From JAAURB01 sp049649525 (lineage in GTDB: Bacteria; Cyanobacteriota; Cyanobacteriia; Cyanobacteriales; Microcoleaceae), in contig JBARZE010000007.1 of assembly GCA_049649525.1 (NCBI GenBank), positions 124,001 through 188,000 of the forward strand: 64,000 nucleotides of DNA. The letters are read 5' to 3'. Below the pieces are notes generated by a model. The model saw only the letters and a list, made by a program, of their open reading frames with translations. It made no database searches and was not told the DNA's origin. Each line of letters opens with the position of its first letter. Position 1 is the stretch's first letter. Below are positions 44,184 through 53,495 of the stretch, piece by piece. Both the position numbers and the translations under genes were made by a program.

Positions 44184-45467
44184 TTATTGAGAAGTTGCCT
44201 GCTGATTTTGCTTAGCAGCAATCTGCTGTAATAATACTTCTAGAGCTTTAGCATATTGTGGATCATCTGTTGTACCAATTTTAGTGCGATCTTGTCTGAG
44301 ATCTTCACGTTGTTGTTCGGTTAATTCCACATTAAAATCCGGTTGAATACCTTCATTATTGATATCGCGACCGCTGGGTGTAAAATATTTAGCAATAGTT
44401 ACAGCTAAGCCTGAACCATTTCCTAGTTCGCGCACAGACTGAACTAAGCCTTTACCAAAAGTTTTCGTTCCCACCAATACTGCCCGCTCATTATCCTGCA
44501 GCGCACCGGATAAAATCTCACTCGCACTGGCCGATCCCCCATCAACCAAAACCACCAAAGGTGCATCTGTTAATGCCCGATTATTGGCTTGTTGACGATC
44601 TTGTTCTCCCCGACGATCGACTGTCGAGACGATATCTCCCTGTTTGAGCCACATCCGGGCAATATCAATACTGGAAAATAATAATCCCCCAGGATTCGAT
44701 CGCAGGTCTAAAATATAACCGGTTACGTCTTGTTGTTCGAGTTGCTCAATCGCCTCTTCCATTTCCTCGGAGGCATTGGCACTAAAGGTATTCAGACGAA
44801 TATAACCAATATTACCTGTAGAACTTTCTTTTGTCGCCGAGCGAACCGGATGAATTTCAATTTTATCGCGTGTAATGGGATAATCAATCTCTTGTTCACC
44901 CCGTTTAATCGTTAACACGACCTGAGTCCCAATGGGGCCACGAATTAATTGAACGGCTTGATTAATATCCATCCCCTTGGTACTATTGCCATCAATTTCT
45001 GTAATAATATCTTGCGCTTGTACCCCAGCATCAAAAGCAGGTGAATCTTCAATCGGAGAGATGACAATTAATTTGTCTGTTTCTTCATCCTGTGTTAACT
45101 GAATTCCGACCCCAGTTAATTCTCCTGAGGTATCAATCTGCATATTCTTAAACTCTTCCGGGTCCATGAAGCGAGTATAGGGATCTTCCAGCTTCTCCAG
45201 CATTTCTCGAATGGCATCATAAGCTTGTTCCTCATTTGTATAATCTCGGCTTAAATAATCGTTACGGACATTTTTCCAATCGACTTGGTTAAATGTGCCA
45301 TCAACATAACTTTTATCGATAATTTGCCAAACTTCATCAATCAAGTCCTTTGGGCTTTCCCGGAAGGATGCCTGACTCGAAAGATGAATGCCTGCACCAA
45401 CAACAGCCACAGCCGTTAGCATGACTGCGGTTGTACCTACAACAATTCCACTTCTAGAGATAACCAT
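44184..45467 (-). CDS. Carboxyl-terminal processing protease (S41, CtpA/CtpB type)
   Basis: Serine protease with a Ser-Lys dyad that trims C-termini of exported proteins; in cyanobacteria and plastids a member matures the PSII D1 protein. The 427 residues run: N-terminal anchor or signal helix (about 7-30), a PDZ domain (about 115-200; GELTGVGIQLTQ, DSPAFDAGVQAQDII) and the S41 core. Catalytic Ser is S314 in GGSASASEIL with E317 nearby, and Lys is K339 in GTKTFGKGLVQ, 25 residues on, as in characterised CtpA. Which paralogue (CtpA, B or C) is not decidable from this sequence. Confidence 0.93.
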   Translation of the reverse strand: MVISRSGIVVGTTAVMLTAVAVVGAGIHLSSQASFRESPKDLIDEVWQIIDKSYVDGTFNQVDWKNVRNDYLSRDYTNEEQAYDAIREMLEKLEDPYTRFMDPEEFKNMQIDTSGELTGVGIQLTQDEETDKLIVISPIEDSPAFDAGVQAQDIITEIDGNSTKGMDINQAVQLIRGPIGTQVVLTIKRGEQEIDYPITRDKIEIHPVRSATKESSTGNIGYIRLNTFSANASEEMEEAIEQLEQQDVTGYILDLRSNPGGLLFSSIDIARMWLKQGDIVSTVDRRGEQDRQQANNRALTDAPLVVLVDGGSASASEILSGALQDNERAVLVGTKTFGKGLVQSVRELGNGSGLAVTIAKYFTPSGRDINNEGIQPDFNVELTEQQREDLRQDRTKIGTTDDPQYAKALEVLLQQIAAKQNQQATSQ

Positions 45468-45695
45468 CTGTATTGCTGAACTGGAAGAAATTCACTGTAC
45501 TCTTCATTATGCACAATCTTGCATAGAGCGTGCAGGGCCGTTAAGAGTCATTTGTTATTGATTATCTATGATTTTTCAGAGCTTACAGGGGAAAGATTCA
45601 ACCCTACACTTACCCCTGCGCCTTAATTCGGAGAAATTATCAGTCTGAATGATTGACTGTTTTTCATCACAAAAATGACAAAATAAATAATATCC

Positions 45696-46916
45696 TTAAG
45701 GCTCGACCCAACGTCCATCAGATTTAATTAAACTAATCAATTCTTCTACTCCGAAATCTTCGGGAACTTTTTTGATTTCCTCTCGCCCTCGGTAAAGAGA
45801 AATATAACCCGGTTGTTTACCCACATAACCATAATCTGCATCAGCCATTTCTCCTGGGCCATTAACAATACAACCCATCACAGCAATATCTAACCCCGTC
45901 AGGTGTTTAGTTGCTTCGCGAACTTTGTGCAGAACTTCTTCTAAATTAAATAAGGTACGACCACAAGAAGGACACGCGACGTATTCCACCATGGTTTTTC
46001 GCAGTCCCAAAGCTTGGAGGATACTGTAACAGACCGGAATTTCCTTCTCGGGGGCTTCTGTCAAGGAAACTCGAATTGTATCCCCAATGCCTGCGGCTAA
46101 CAACGTCCCAATTCCGGCTGTCGATTTAATCCGGCCATATTCTCCATCTCCGGCTTCAGTGACCCCTAAATGCAAGGGATAATCCATACCCAACTCATCC
46201 ATGCGTCGAACCATTAACCGATAAGCGGCTAACATAACCGGAACCCGTGAAGCTTTGAGAGAAATAACGATATTATAAAAATCAAACGATTCACAAATAC
46301 GGATAAACTCTAAGGCCGACTCTACCATCCCCAATGGAGTATCCCCATAAGTAAATAGCATTCGTTCAGCCAGAGATCCATGATTAACCCCAATTCGTAG
46401 CGCTTTGTCTTGATCGCGGAGTGAAATAATTAAAGGTTTGAGGGTTTGGCGAATTTGTTCACCAATCTCATTAAACTCAGTTTCTGTATATTCGGTTCGG
46501 TCAGATTTCGGTTTCTCAAATACATATAATCCGGGGTTGACGCGCACCTTATCAACGTGTTTGGCAACCTCTAAAGCGATTTTCATACCGTTGTGGTGAA
46601 CATCAGCCACCAAAGGAACAGATTGATAGGTTTGTTCGAGTTGCTGTCTAATTTTACCCACAGCTTTGGCATGACCCACACTCGGAACCGTTACCCGGAC
46701 AATCTCACAGCCAATTTCATGTAAGCGACGAATCGCTGCAACCGCTCCTTGAATGTCCATTGTATCTTCATTAATCATCGATTGCACCACCACAGGATGA
46801 CCGCCGCCGATGGTGACATTTCCCACTTTCACCGGCCGCGTATTACGGCGATGAATCATTGTATCGACGGGCTGTTGACTCAAGGGTTTGTCCGATGGTT
46901 TGGGTAAAGTTTGCAT
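45696..46916 (-). CDS. ispG: (E)-4-hydroxy-3-methylbut-2-enyl-diphosphate synthase
   Basis: MEP-pathway iron-sulfur enzyme converting MEcPP to HMBPP; cyanobacterial forms use ferredoxin. The 406 residues start RRNTRPVKVGNVTIGGGHPVVVQSMINEDT, the standard TIM-barrel entry. The [4Fe-4S] ligands are in the C-terminal domain, VEYVACPSCGRTLF and VMGCIVNGPGEM, the typical C-x2-C ... GC-x-V-N-G-P-G-E. No insertion domain of the plant type. It supplies precursors for the prenyl diphosphate synthase encoded at 32.8 kb. Monocistronic by spacing. Confidence 0.96.
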   Translation of the reverse strand: MQTLPKPSDKPLSQQPVDTMIHRRNTRPVKVGNVTIGGGHPVVVQSMINEDTMDIQGAVAAIRRLHEIGCEIVRVTVPSVGHAKAVGKIRQQLEQTYQSVPLVADVHHNGMKIALEVAKHVDKVRVNPGLYVFEKPKSDRTEYTETEFNEIGEQIRQTLKPLIISLRDQDKALRIGVNHGSLAERMLFTYGDTPLGMVESALEFIRICESFDFYNIVISLKASRVPVMLAAYRLMVRRMDELGMDYPLHLGVTEAGDGEYGRIKSTAGIGTLLAAGIGDTIRVSLTEAPEKEIPVCYSILQALGLRKTMVEYVACPSCGRTLFNLEEVLHKVREATKHLTGLDIAVMGCIVNGPGEMADADYGYVGKQPGYISLYRGREEIKKVPEDFGVEELISLIKSDGRWVEP

Positions 46917-47105
46917 AATTTAATTTTTATATAACCGCTATATGATCTCAAATTTTATTTCCCTAAATTCGGGAAGATTTCACAGACAGATGCAATTGCA
47001 ATAGCGCCAAGCGAGGAAAATTACATCAACTCAACGGATCAACAATTGCTAGTCATTATAGATTATAGGTGAGGCTGAGTTCTGAAGAAAATTACTCACA
47101 ATCCC

Positions 47106-47291
47106 TCAGGCGGAAAACTCTAAAAAACGGTATTTTTCTAAAGCCTCAACCATAGGATATCGCCTATTTTCCGGCTGAGCTTGATAGCATTTCGGCAAAC
47201 TTTCCTGCCTCAGACAATAACCAAACCATCCCCGAGACTCAATTGGGTATTTGATCGTCTCTTCTAGTGAATGAAATCCTACCTCTGACAT
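47106..47291 (-). CDS. Small hypothetical protein
   Basis: A 61-residue ORF divergent from mgtE, 55 bases between the two likely starts. Sequence EVGFHSLEETIKYPIESRGWFGYCLRQESLPKCYQAQPENRRYPMVEALEKYRFLEFSA is balanced in composition, with two Cys and many charged and aromatic residues, unlike a shadow ORF. No membrane helix, signal or motif. No obvious ribosome binding site precedes ATG 47291. I do not recognise a family. Confidence 0.45.
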   Translation of the reverse strand: MSEVGFHSLEETIKYPIESRGWFGYCLRQESLPKCYQAQPENRRYPMVEALEKYRFLEFSA

Positions 47292-47346
47292 AGCGAGACT
47301 TTTAAAAGATAAAGCTTTGTACCCATATACTGGTGATGGATGGGAA

Positions 47347-48780
47347 ATGTGTTCTAGATTTATGGAGTATCCGAACTTGAGCGAGAATCATCCCCCCTCA
47401 TCAACCTTATCAAGCATGCCTCGTCAGGAATTACGGGAACTGGTGCGATCGCAACTTCAAGTCTTACTCGAACGCGGAGATCTTCAAGCCGCTAAAGCAA
47501 TTTTGGTGCCTGTCCAACCCGCAGATATTGCCGAGGCAATTGAAGGCTTACCGGAAACAATGCAAGTGATTGCGTTTCGTCTGTTGTCGAAAGATGAGGC
47601 GATAGAAGTCTATGAACAACTCGACTCCAGCGTCCAACAGTCCTTGTGTGAGAAGTTTAAGCGCCAGGAAGTGATCGATATTGTCGATAAAATGTCCCCA
47701 GACGACCGGGTCAGACTGTTTGAAGAGCTTCCCGCTGCTGTGGTGCGGCGCATAGTAGAACAACTCAGTACAACAGAACGACGGGCGACTGCTTTACTAT
47801 TGGGTTATGAAGCAGGTACTGCTGGCCGAGTCATGACACCGGAGTATCTTTCCCTGAAGGAGAACTACACGGTTGCTCAAAGTTTAGAACGGATTCGTAG
47901 TTTAGCCTATGTTACAGAAACGATTTATTCTTTATATGTCACCGATGCAGATCGAAAGTTGATCGGAATTTTATCGTTACGGGATTTAGTCACCGCTCAA
48001 CTCAATCAAACCATTGGTGAAATATTAAGCCGAGATTTTGTCTGTGTTCAAACCGATACTGACCAAGAAGAGGTGGCGCGTATTATTCAACGATATGACT
48101 TTCTGGCGGTTCCGGTGGTCGATAGCGAACAGCGACTGGTGGGAATTATTACGGTTGATGATATCCTCGATATTCTCCAAGAAGAAACCACAGAAGATAT
48201 TTATGCTCTCAGCGGGGTGCAGTCAGAAGGAGATAATTACTTTCAAGCCAGTATATTGACAGTTGCACGACGACGGGTGGTGTGGTTATTGGTTTTATTG
48301 CTTACCAATAGTGTTACGGGTTCTATTCTCAAAACTCAGCAGGATATTATTCAACAGGTGGTGTCGTTATCTTTCTTTATTCCATTGTTGACGGGAACGG
48401 GGGGAAATGTGGGGGCGCAATCTTCGACTGTTGTCATTCGAGGGATGAATACGGATGAAATTCGCGCTCTGGGGCCAGCTCAAGTCGTGTGGCGAGAGGC
48501 TTTGGCGGGAATGTTACTGGGAACTATTCTGGGTGTTCTGGCGACGGCTTGGGCGAGTTTATTTGTCGTTGATGGGAATTGGTCTGTTGCGATTTCAGTC
48601 GGTTTAAGTTTAGTGGCCATTTCGGTTTTAGCTTCGGTTGCGGGTTCTTCCTTACCCTTTTTATTCCGTCGTCTCAACTTAGATCCAGCGTTAATGTCTG
48701 CCCCTTTTATTACAACGGCTGTTGATGTTTTAGGAGTGTTGATTTATTTCAATTTGGCGCGGTTTATTTTGCAACTTTGA
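47347..48780 (+). CDS. mgtE: MgtE-family magnesium transporter
   Basis: Mg2+ channel/transporter of the inner membrane. Domains in order: MgtE N superhelix (about 25-140; LLERGDLQAAKAILVPVQPADIAEAIEGLP), two CBS domains (about 145-270; GRVMTPEYLSLKENYTV, LIGILSLRDLVTA, FLAVPVVDSEQRLVGIITVDDILDI) and five membrane helices forming the pore (FIPLLTGTGGNVGAQSSTVVIRGM, then PALMSAPFITTAVDVLGVLIYF). CBS domains gate the pore by sensing internal Mg2+. Start is uncertain: ATG 47347 is used; an in-frame TTG 47317 and ATG 47362 are alternatives. Divergent from the small 47106-47291 ORF. Confidence 0.94.
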   Translation: MCSRFMEYPNLSENHPPSSTLSSMPRQELRELVRSQLQVLLERGDLQAAKAILVPVQPADIAEAIEGLPETMQVIAFRLLSKDEAIEVYEQLDSSVQQSLCEKFKRQEVIDIVDKMSPDDRVRLFEELPAAVVRRIVEQLSTTERRATALLLGYEAGTAGRVMTPEYLSLKENYTVAQSLERIRSLAYVTETIYSLYVTDADRKLIGILSLRDLVTAQLNQTIGEILSRDFVCVQTDTDQEEVARIIQRYDFLAVPVVDSEQRLVGIITVDDILDILQEETTEDIYALSGVQSEGDNYFQASILTVARRRVVWLLVLLLTNSVTGSILKTQQDIIQQVVSLSFFIPLLTGTGGNVGAQSSTVVIRGMNTDEIRALGPAQVVWREALAGMLLGTILGVLATAWASLFVVDGNWSVAISVGLSLVAISVLASVAGSSLPFLFRRLNLDPALMSAPFITTAVDVLGVLIYFNLARFILQL

Positions 48781-49192
48781 ATCCCATACCCGATAAAAAA
48801 TAGTCATGAACCCATGATGCTTTATTTTCAGGTTCAAGGAGCAATGACTTGATTTAAGTATTTGGATTTTTTAGCTCAACTCAATTACAACTCTATAGTT
48901 ATTTGTTTTTTCTCTGACTGACTGTATATATTGACGTTGATCCACTGCTATCGGTAATTTTTATGATGAGGAAAACGCTTAATTTTTATTTTTAAATGAT
49001 ACTTAAAGCATAAGTTATATTATTATATTTATTGTCCTTAAATAAAAACTGTAAAATATATAAATATTCTGCTAATTTTACAAAAAATTTTCATAATTTA
49101 CAAAAGCTTGAAGAATAACTCTGACTACAGTGATAGATTGAAAATACAGAAGTTGCAATATATAACTGGCTGAGTTTATTCCTCAATTATCA
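48781..49192. other. 412-base intergenic region, very AT-rich, no gene seen
   Basis: From about 48960 to 49130 the sequence is dominated by A/T runs with little coding potential; it probably contains the promoter of the small gene at 49193. I see no palindrome or tRNA. Confidence 0.4.
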
Positions 49193-49369
49193 ATGAAAAA
49201 CCAACTCGATACTCAAGACTTTGATCGGCTTTGTTCTTTACTAACAGCATTAAATCTTTCTACAGAATTACTCGAAATTGAAGGATTAAGTGCCGCTCAA
49301 CAAGAACATCTGCAAATTCTACGACAAATTATTTTTCAAATTAATCGGTTGTTTAATCTCCTCGACTAA
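49193..49369 (+). CDS. 58-residue helical protein hidden between mgtE and the NDH-2 gene
   Basis: ATG 49193 to TAA 49369 encodes a compact acidic helical protein: QLDTQDFDRLCSLLTALNLSTELLEIEG, then LSAAQQEHLQILRQIIFQINRLFNLLD. The Leu spacing suggests two amphipathic helices (a helix hairpin) and possible dimerisation. It is too short for most ORF cut-offs, yet its Leu/Gln composition and codon use look real. No Shine-Dalgarno is obvious. It lies 175 bases upstream of the NDH-2 start in the same direction; a longer ORF in another frame (from 49290) overlaps its 3' end and is an artefact of NDH-2 start choice. Confidence 0.6.
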   Translation: MKNQLDTQDFDRLCSLLTALNLSTELLEIEGLSAAQQEHLQILRQIIFQINRLFNLLD

Positions 49370-49544
49370 TTGTCCCTTTTCCTCCTTGGCGAAATCGATC
49401 TCTCGTATCAAGAGATACTGGAAAAACAAACGGAAGTATTGTAAAGTATTGTGTATTACTCTTAATATCTCCCTTCCTCAGTTAACCCAAGCATTTACAC
49501 AATGTTGTACGGTTAGCTCCTGTAATGCCAAGGAAATTATCCTC

Positions 49545-50897
49545 ATGTCAGATCGCTCAAATCAGCAATCTCTTCATCACGTCGTTATTGTCGGTGGCGG
49601 GTTCGGTGGATTATATGCAGCTAATATTCTCGGACGAGCACCTGTAAAAGTCACCTTAGTCGATAAGCGCAATTTTCACTTATTCCAACCTCTGCTGTAC
49701 CAAGTCGCAACCGGAAGTCTATCAGCGGGAGATATTGCTTCTCCCCTGAGATCAGTATTAAGTCGCCACAAAAATACTCAAGTTTTGACCGGGGAAGTAG
49801 TCGATCTCAAACCCGAAGAAAATCAACTGGTTTTACGAGATTCTCAACTCAAATACGATAGTTTGATTGTGGCAACAGGAGTCAGTCATCATTACTTTGG
49901 CAACGACCAATGGGCAGATTCCGCACCCGGTCTAAAAACCGTTGAAGATGCCTTAGAAATGCGAAAGCGGATATTCTCTGCCTTTGAAGCCGCCGAAAAA
50001 GAACCAGACCCAGAAAAACGTAAAGCGTTACTCACATTTGTTGTAGTCGGTGGTGGCCCAACTGGAGTCGAACTTGCCGGGGCGTTGGCTGAAATTGCTT
50101 ACCGCACATTACGAGACAATTTCCGTAATATCGATACCGCAGAAACCAAAATTCTGTTATTAGAAGGAATGGATCGAGTGCTACCGCCCTACGCGCCTGA
50201 TTTGTCTCAAAAAGCTGAAGCAGATTTAGTCGATCTCGGGGTAACAGTTAGAACCAAAACCCTAGTGACCAATATAGAAGGGGACATTGTTACGGTTAAA
50301 TCTGGAGATCAAACCGAGCAAATTGCAGCAAAAACGGTTCTCTGGGCCGCAGGAGTCAAAGCTTCACCGATGGGAAAAGCGATCGCTGAACGTACAGGGG
50401 CTGAATTAGACCGTGTCGGACGGGTAATGGTTGAATCTAACCTGAGCGTACCGAAGCATCCTAATATTTTTGTGATTGGTGATTTAGCCCACTTCGCCCA
50501 TCAAGGAGAACGACCATTACCCGGTGTTGCCCCGGTCGCTCAACAGCAAGGGATTTACGTGGCTAAGCTGATTAAGAAGCGTCTCAAGGCTCAAACTTTA
50601 GCCCCATTCAAATATAAAGATTACGGTAGTTTGGCGGTGATTGGTCGTAACAAAGCAGTAGTCGATCTCAAGTTTGCCCGCTTCTCCGGTATTATGGCTT
50701 GGCTGGCGTGGGTCTTTGTGCATGTACTCTTCTTAATTGAATTTGACAATAAAATTATTGTGATGATTCAGTGGGCTTGGCGATACTTTACAGGTCAAGG
50801 GGGAGCGTGTTTAATTACCAACCTCGATCCAGTAGAAGAAAACCAGACAGAAGAAACAGTCGCACCAGCCACCTCTTCTGTGCAGATGTCCGGTTAA
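49545..50897 (+). CDS. ndb: Type II NAD(P)H:quinone oxidoreductase (NDH-2)
   Basis: Single-subunit, non-proton-pumping NADH dehydrogenase on the membrane surface passing electrons to plastoquinone. In the 450-residue product the FAD-binding GxGxxG is HHVVIVGGGFGGLYAANILG, the NAD(P)H-binding site is FVVVGGGPTGVELAGALAEIA (ending in E, suggesting NADH preference), and the FAD-contacting VFVIGDLAHF is present. A C-terminal amphipathic segment (WLAWVFVHVLFLIEFDNKIIVMIQWAWRYF) anchors it to the membrane. I place the start at ATG 49545 (AAGGA at 49530-49534), which gives the standard N-terminus; the frame is open to 49290, but that extension is unlike the family and lacks a ribosome site. Confidence 0.93.
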   Translation: MSDRSNQQSLHHVVIVGGGFGGLYAANILGRAPVKVTLVDKRNFHLFQPLLYQVATGSLSAGDIASPLRSVLSRHKNTQVLTGEVVDLKPEENQLVLRDSQLKYDSLIVATGVSHHYFGNDQWADSAPGLKTVEDALEMRKRIFSAFEAAEKEPDPEKRKALLTFVVVGGGPTGVELAGALAEIAYRTLRDNFRNIDTAETKILLLEGMDRVLPPYAPDLSQKAEADLVDLGVTVRTKTLVTNIEGDIVTVKSGDQTEQIAAKTVLWAAGVKASPMGKAIAERTGAELDRVGRVMVESNLSVPKHPNIFVIGDLAHFAHQGERPLPGVAPVAQQQGIYVAKLIKKRLKAQTLAPFKYKDYGSLAVIGRNKAVVDLKFARFSGIMAWLAWVFVHVLFLIEFDNKIIVMIQWAWRYFTGQGGACLITNLDPVEENQTEETVAPATSSVQMSG

Positions 50898-50928
50898 GGT
50901 GATAACGCTTGATCAATTGATTCAGTTA

Positions 50929-50970
50929 ATCCCACATTGACTTTTTCAGATGAAGAATGAGATGTGGGAT
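50929..50970. other. Long inverted repeat between NDH-2 and kinase genes
   Basis: ATCCCACAT (50929-50937) and ATGTGGGAT (50962-50970) are perfect 9-bp arms around a 24-base loop, 31 bases after the NDH-2 stop. It can form a stable hairpin and may end the ndb transcript, though no U-run follows. Confidence 0.4.
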
Positions 50971-51042
50971 ATTAATGATCTATCAAAATTGTCTAATTAA
51001 TATGGCATAATCAAAGCCAAACCGAATCAAAATTGATCGACG

Positions 51043-53445
51043 ATGAGCCAGCTTTTAGATGGACGTTATAAAATCCTTGAAGTCCTTGATTCAAGCGAGT
51101 TAGGAACAGCCTATCTGGCTCAAGATACTCGTCGTCCTGGAGAGTTTTTGTGCTTTGTTAAACATCTACACTTATCGGCTGAAGATCCACAACTGATTGA
51201 AATTGCTCGCCGTCGGTTTCAACAAGAGGCGCAAACGTTAGAAAAACTATCTCAACATGACCGCATTCCCAAGTTACTGGCTTATTTTGAGGAATATCAG
51301 GACTTTTACATGATTGAGTCCTATGTTGCGGGTCAGTCTTTGATGAGTGAGATTGTAGCGGGTCATCCCCTTTCAGAATTACACGTTACAAGTATTCTGT
51401 GGGAAATCTTAGAAATTTTAAGCTTTATTCATCAAAAAGGGGTGATTCATCGAGATATTAAACCCAGTAATATTATTCGACGCGAATCAGATAATCAGTT
51501 AGTTTTAATTGACTTTGGTGCGATCAAAGAAATTCAATTAGAAAATAATCATAATCCCCCAACGGCTCGAATTGGCACAATTGAGTATATGCCTGTTGAG
51601 CAGTTTGAATGTCATCCTCATTTTAATAGTGATATTTATACATTAGGAATTATTGCAATTCAAGCTTTGACGGGACTTCCTGTCTATGAATTACGCAAAT
51701 TACGGGAAAGAAACGAGCAAGATTCTCGTGAAATAGTGTGGCGACATCTAGCCATTGTCAGTTCAGAATTGGGGGATATTCTGGATAAAATGGTTTGTTA
51801 CGATTACCAAGCACGCTATCAGTCGGCGGATGAAGTTTTAGCAGATTTAAAAAAAATTCGTTTTCATTCTCAAACTCTTACCAGTCGTCAGGAAACTTAT
51901 CGAGAAGAAGCCCAACGTTGCGCTAGTCATCGCGGAGATATTTCTGTGGTTGGACGCAAGATTTTAGAGGAATTACGCCTCAATTTAGAACTGTCTTTAG
52001 AAGAGACAGAAGCAATTGAAGACGAGATTCTCAACCCTTATCGAAAATATAAGCAAAAAGGAGAACGTTACGAACAGGCTGTGATTGCAGCGATGAAACA
52101 GCAATATCCTTTTACTCCAGAAACGTGGGAAGAGCTTAAACGTTTACAACAGCTTTTAGAAATTAATGATGATGATGCATTGTATATTGAATCCCAAGTT
52201 TTACCTCAATCTTGGTTTGATCGTTTACGGAGTAAAAAGGTTCAAGATTTATCTCAAGGTAATATTCCTCAACCTTTCAAGCCTTCTAACAATTTCAATC
52301 AAGCTCGATATTTTATCATTATAGTTGGCGTTATTTTACTATCAATATTAGGATTAATTTTTGCTGGATATCAGTATCTACAATGGCGAGAAGTTCAGCG
52401 ACAACGGCAGCAATTAGAAGCGCAAGAAATCGAACGAATTCAAGCACTATTAAGTCAGAAAAGATATGATGATTGTTTAAATGAAGTGGTCAATATTACT
52501 CAAGATTCTAGTCAATATATCGTCGCTCAATCTTTAGTTAAAAAATGCCAAGATGCGATTAATTGGCGCTTAGTCACTCCTCAAGAAATCGGTCAACATT
52601 TAGGGGCGGTTGGTACGGTTGCATTTAGTCCGAATGGTGAGATTTTAGCCACAGGCAGCCGAGATCAAACCATTAAGTTATGGAACGTAGAAACAGGGGA
52701 TTTAGTGGAAACTTTGACAGGAGATGGTTCACCCATTTGGTCGGTTGATTTTAGCCCCAGTGGTTCAGATTTAGCGGCGGGTAGTTATTATTGGAGAATC
52801 TTAGAATGGAATCTAGAAACCGGTGAATCTTATATTCCTTTACAACAAAATGGTGCTATTTGGTCGGTTAAAATTAGCCCAGATGAACGTTTAGTTGCTA
52901 GTGCCAGTAGCGATCAAACGGTCAAAGTTTGGGATAGGCTAAGTGGTTATATTTTGTATGATTTTATCGCTCATAATGATATTGTTTATACCGTTGATTG
53001 GACTCCTAATGGTCGGGTTTTAGTCAGTGGTTCTAAAGATAAAACAATTAAAGTGATTGATATCAATACAGGAACGATTTTGTACTCTTTAATAGGTCAT
53101 TCCGATCAAGTTCGTTCTGTTAAAATTAGTTCAGATGGTAAAATATTGATCAGTGGTAGTTATGATGATACAATCAAAGTTTGGAATTTAGAAACGGGTC
53201 AACTCATTCATACTTTAGTAGGACATTCTGGTGATATTTTATCAGTTGATATTAGTCCGGATAATCAAATTATCGCCAGTGGAAGTCGGGACCGAACCAT
53301 TAAGTTATGGAACTTACAAACTGCGGAATTACTCAGTACATTAACTGGACATACTAATGAGGTTTATTCAGTTCATTTTAGTCCAGATGGTCAAGCTTTA
53401 GCCAGTGGGAGTAAAGACCGAACCGTTAAAATATGGCGGCGTTAA
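51043..53445 (+). CDS. Serine/threonine protein kinase with WD40 beta-propeller
   Basis: An 800-residue membrane-spanning kinase. Residues 1-275 are a Hanks-type kinase: K40 in LCFVKHLHL, HRD catalytic loop VIHRDIKPSNIIRR (136-146), and DFG in LIDFGAIKE (157-159), all intact; a GTIEYMP activation segment follows. Residues about 280-390 form a helical region common in cyanobacterial kinases. One transmembrane helix lies at about 422-444. The C-terminal ~285 residues are a seven-bladed WD40 propeller (GSRDQTIKLWN-type units), probably periplasmic and ligand-sensing. The gene converges on the giant hybrid kinase with a 50-base gap. The likely role is phospho-signalling to an external cue; targets unknown. 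Confidence 0.93.
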   Translation: MSQLLDGRYKILEVLDSSELGTAYLAQDTRRPGEFLCFVKHLHLSAEDPQLIEIARRRFQQEAQTLEKLSQHDRIPKLLAYFEEYQDFYMIESYVAGQSLMSEIVAGHPLSELHVTSILWEILEILSFIHQKGVIHRDIKPSNIIRRESDNQLVLIDFGAIKEIQLENNHNPPTARIGTIEYMPVEQFECHPHFNSDIYTLGIIAIQALTGLPVYELRKLRERNEQDSREIVWRHLAIVSSELGDILDKMVCYDYQARYQSADEVLADLKKIRFHSQTLTSRQETYREEAQRCASHRGDISVVGRKILEELRLNLELSLEETEAIEDEILNPYRKYKQKGERYEQAVIAAMKQQYPFTPETWEELKRLQQLLEINDDDALYIESQVLPQSWFDRLRSKKVQDLSQGNIPQPFKPSNNFNQARYFIIIVGVILLSILGLIFAGYQYLQWREVQRQRQQLEAQEIERIQALLSQKRYDDCLNEVVNITQDSSQYIVAQSLVKKCQDAINWRLVTPQEIGQHLGAVGTVAFSPNGEILATGSRDQTIKLWNVETGDLVETLTGDGSPIWSVDFSPSGSDLAAGSYYWRILEWNLETGESYIPLQQNGAIWSVKISPDERLVASASSDQTVKVWDRLSGYILYDFIAHNDIVYTVDWTPNGRVLVSGSKDKTIKVIDINTGTILYSLIGHSDQVRSVKISSDGKILISGSYDDTIKVWNLETGQLIHTLVGHSGDILSVDISPDNQIIASGSRDRTIKLWNLQTAELLSTLTGHTNEVYSVHFSPDGQALASGSKDRTVKIWRR

Positions 53446-53495
53446 GATACATCACTAATTCCTCATGATTTCGATTAATGACTAAATTAACCCAT

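Noticed and set aside
49290..49544. N-terminal extension of the NDH-2 ORF
   Set aside because: The 85 extra residues are unlike the family, overlap the 58-residue gene, and ATG 49545 has its own AAGGA.
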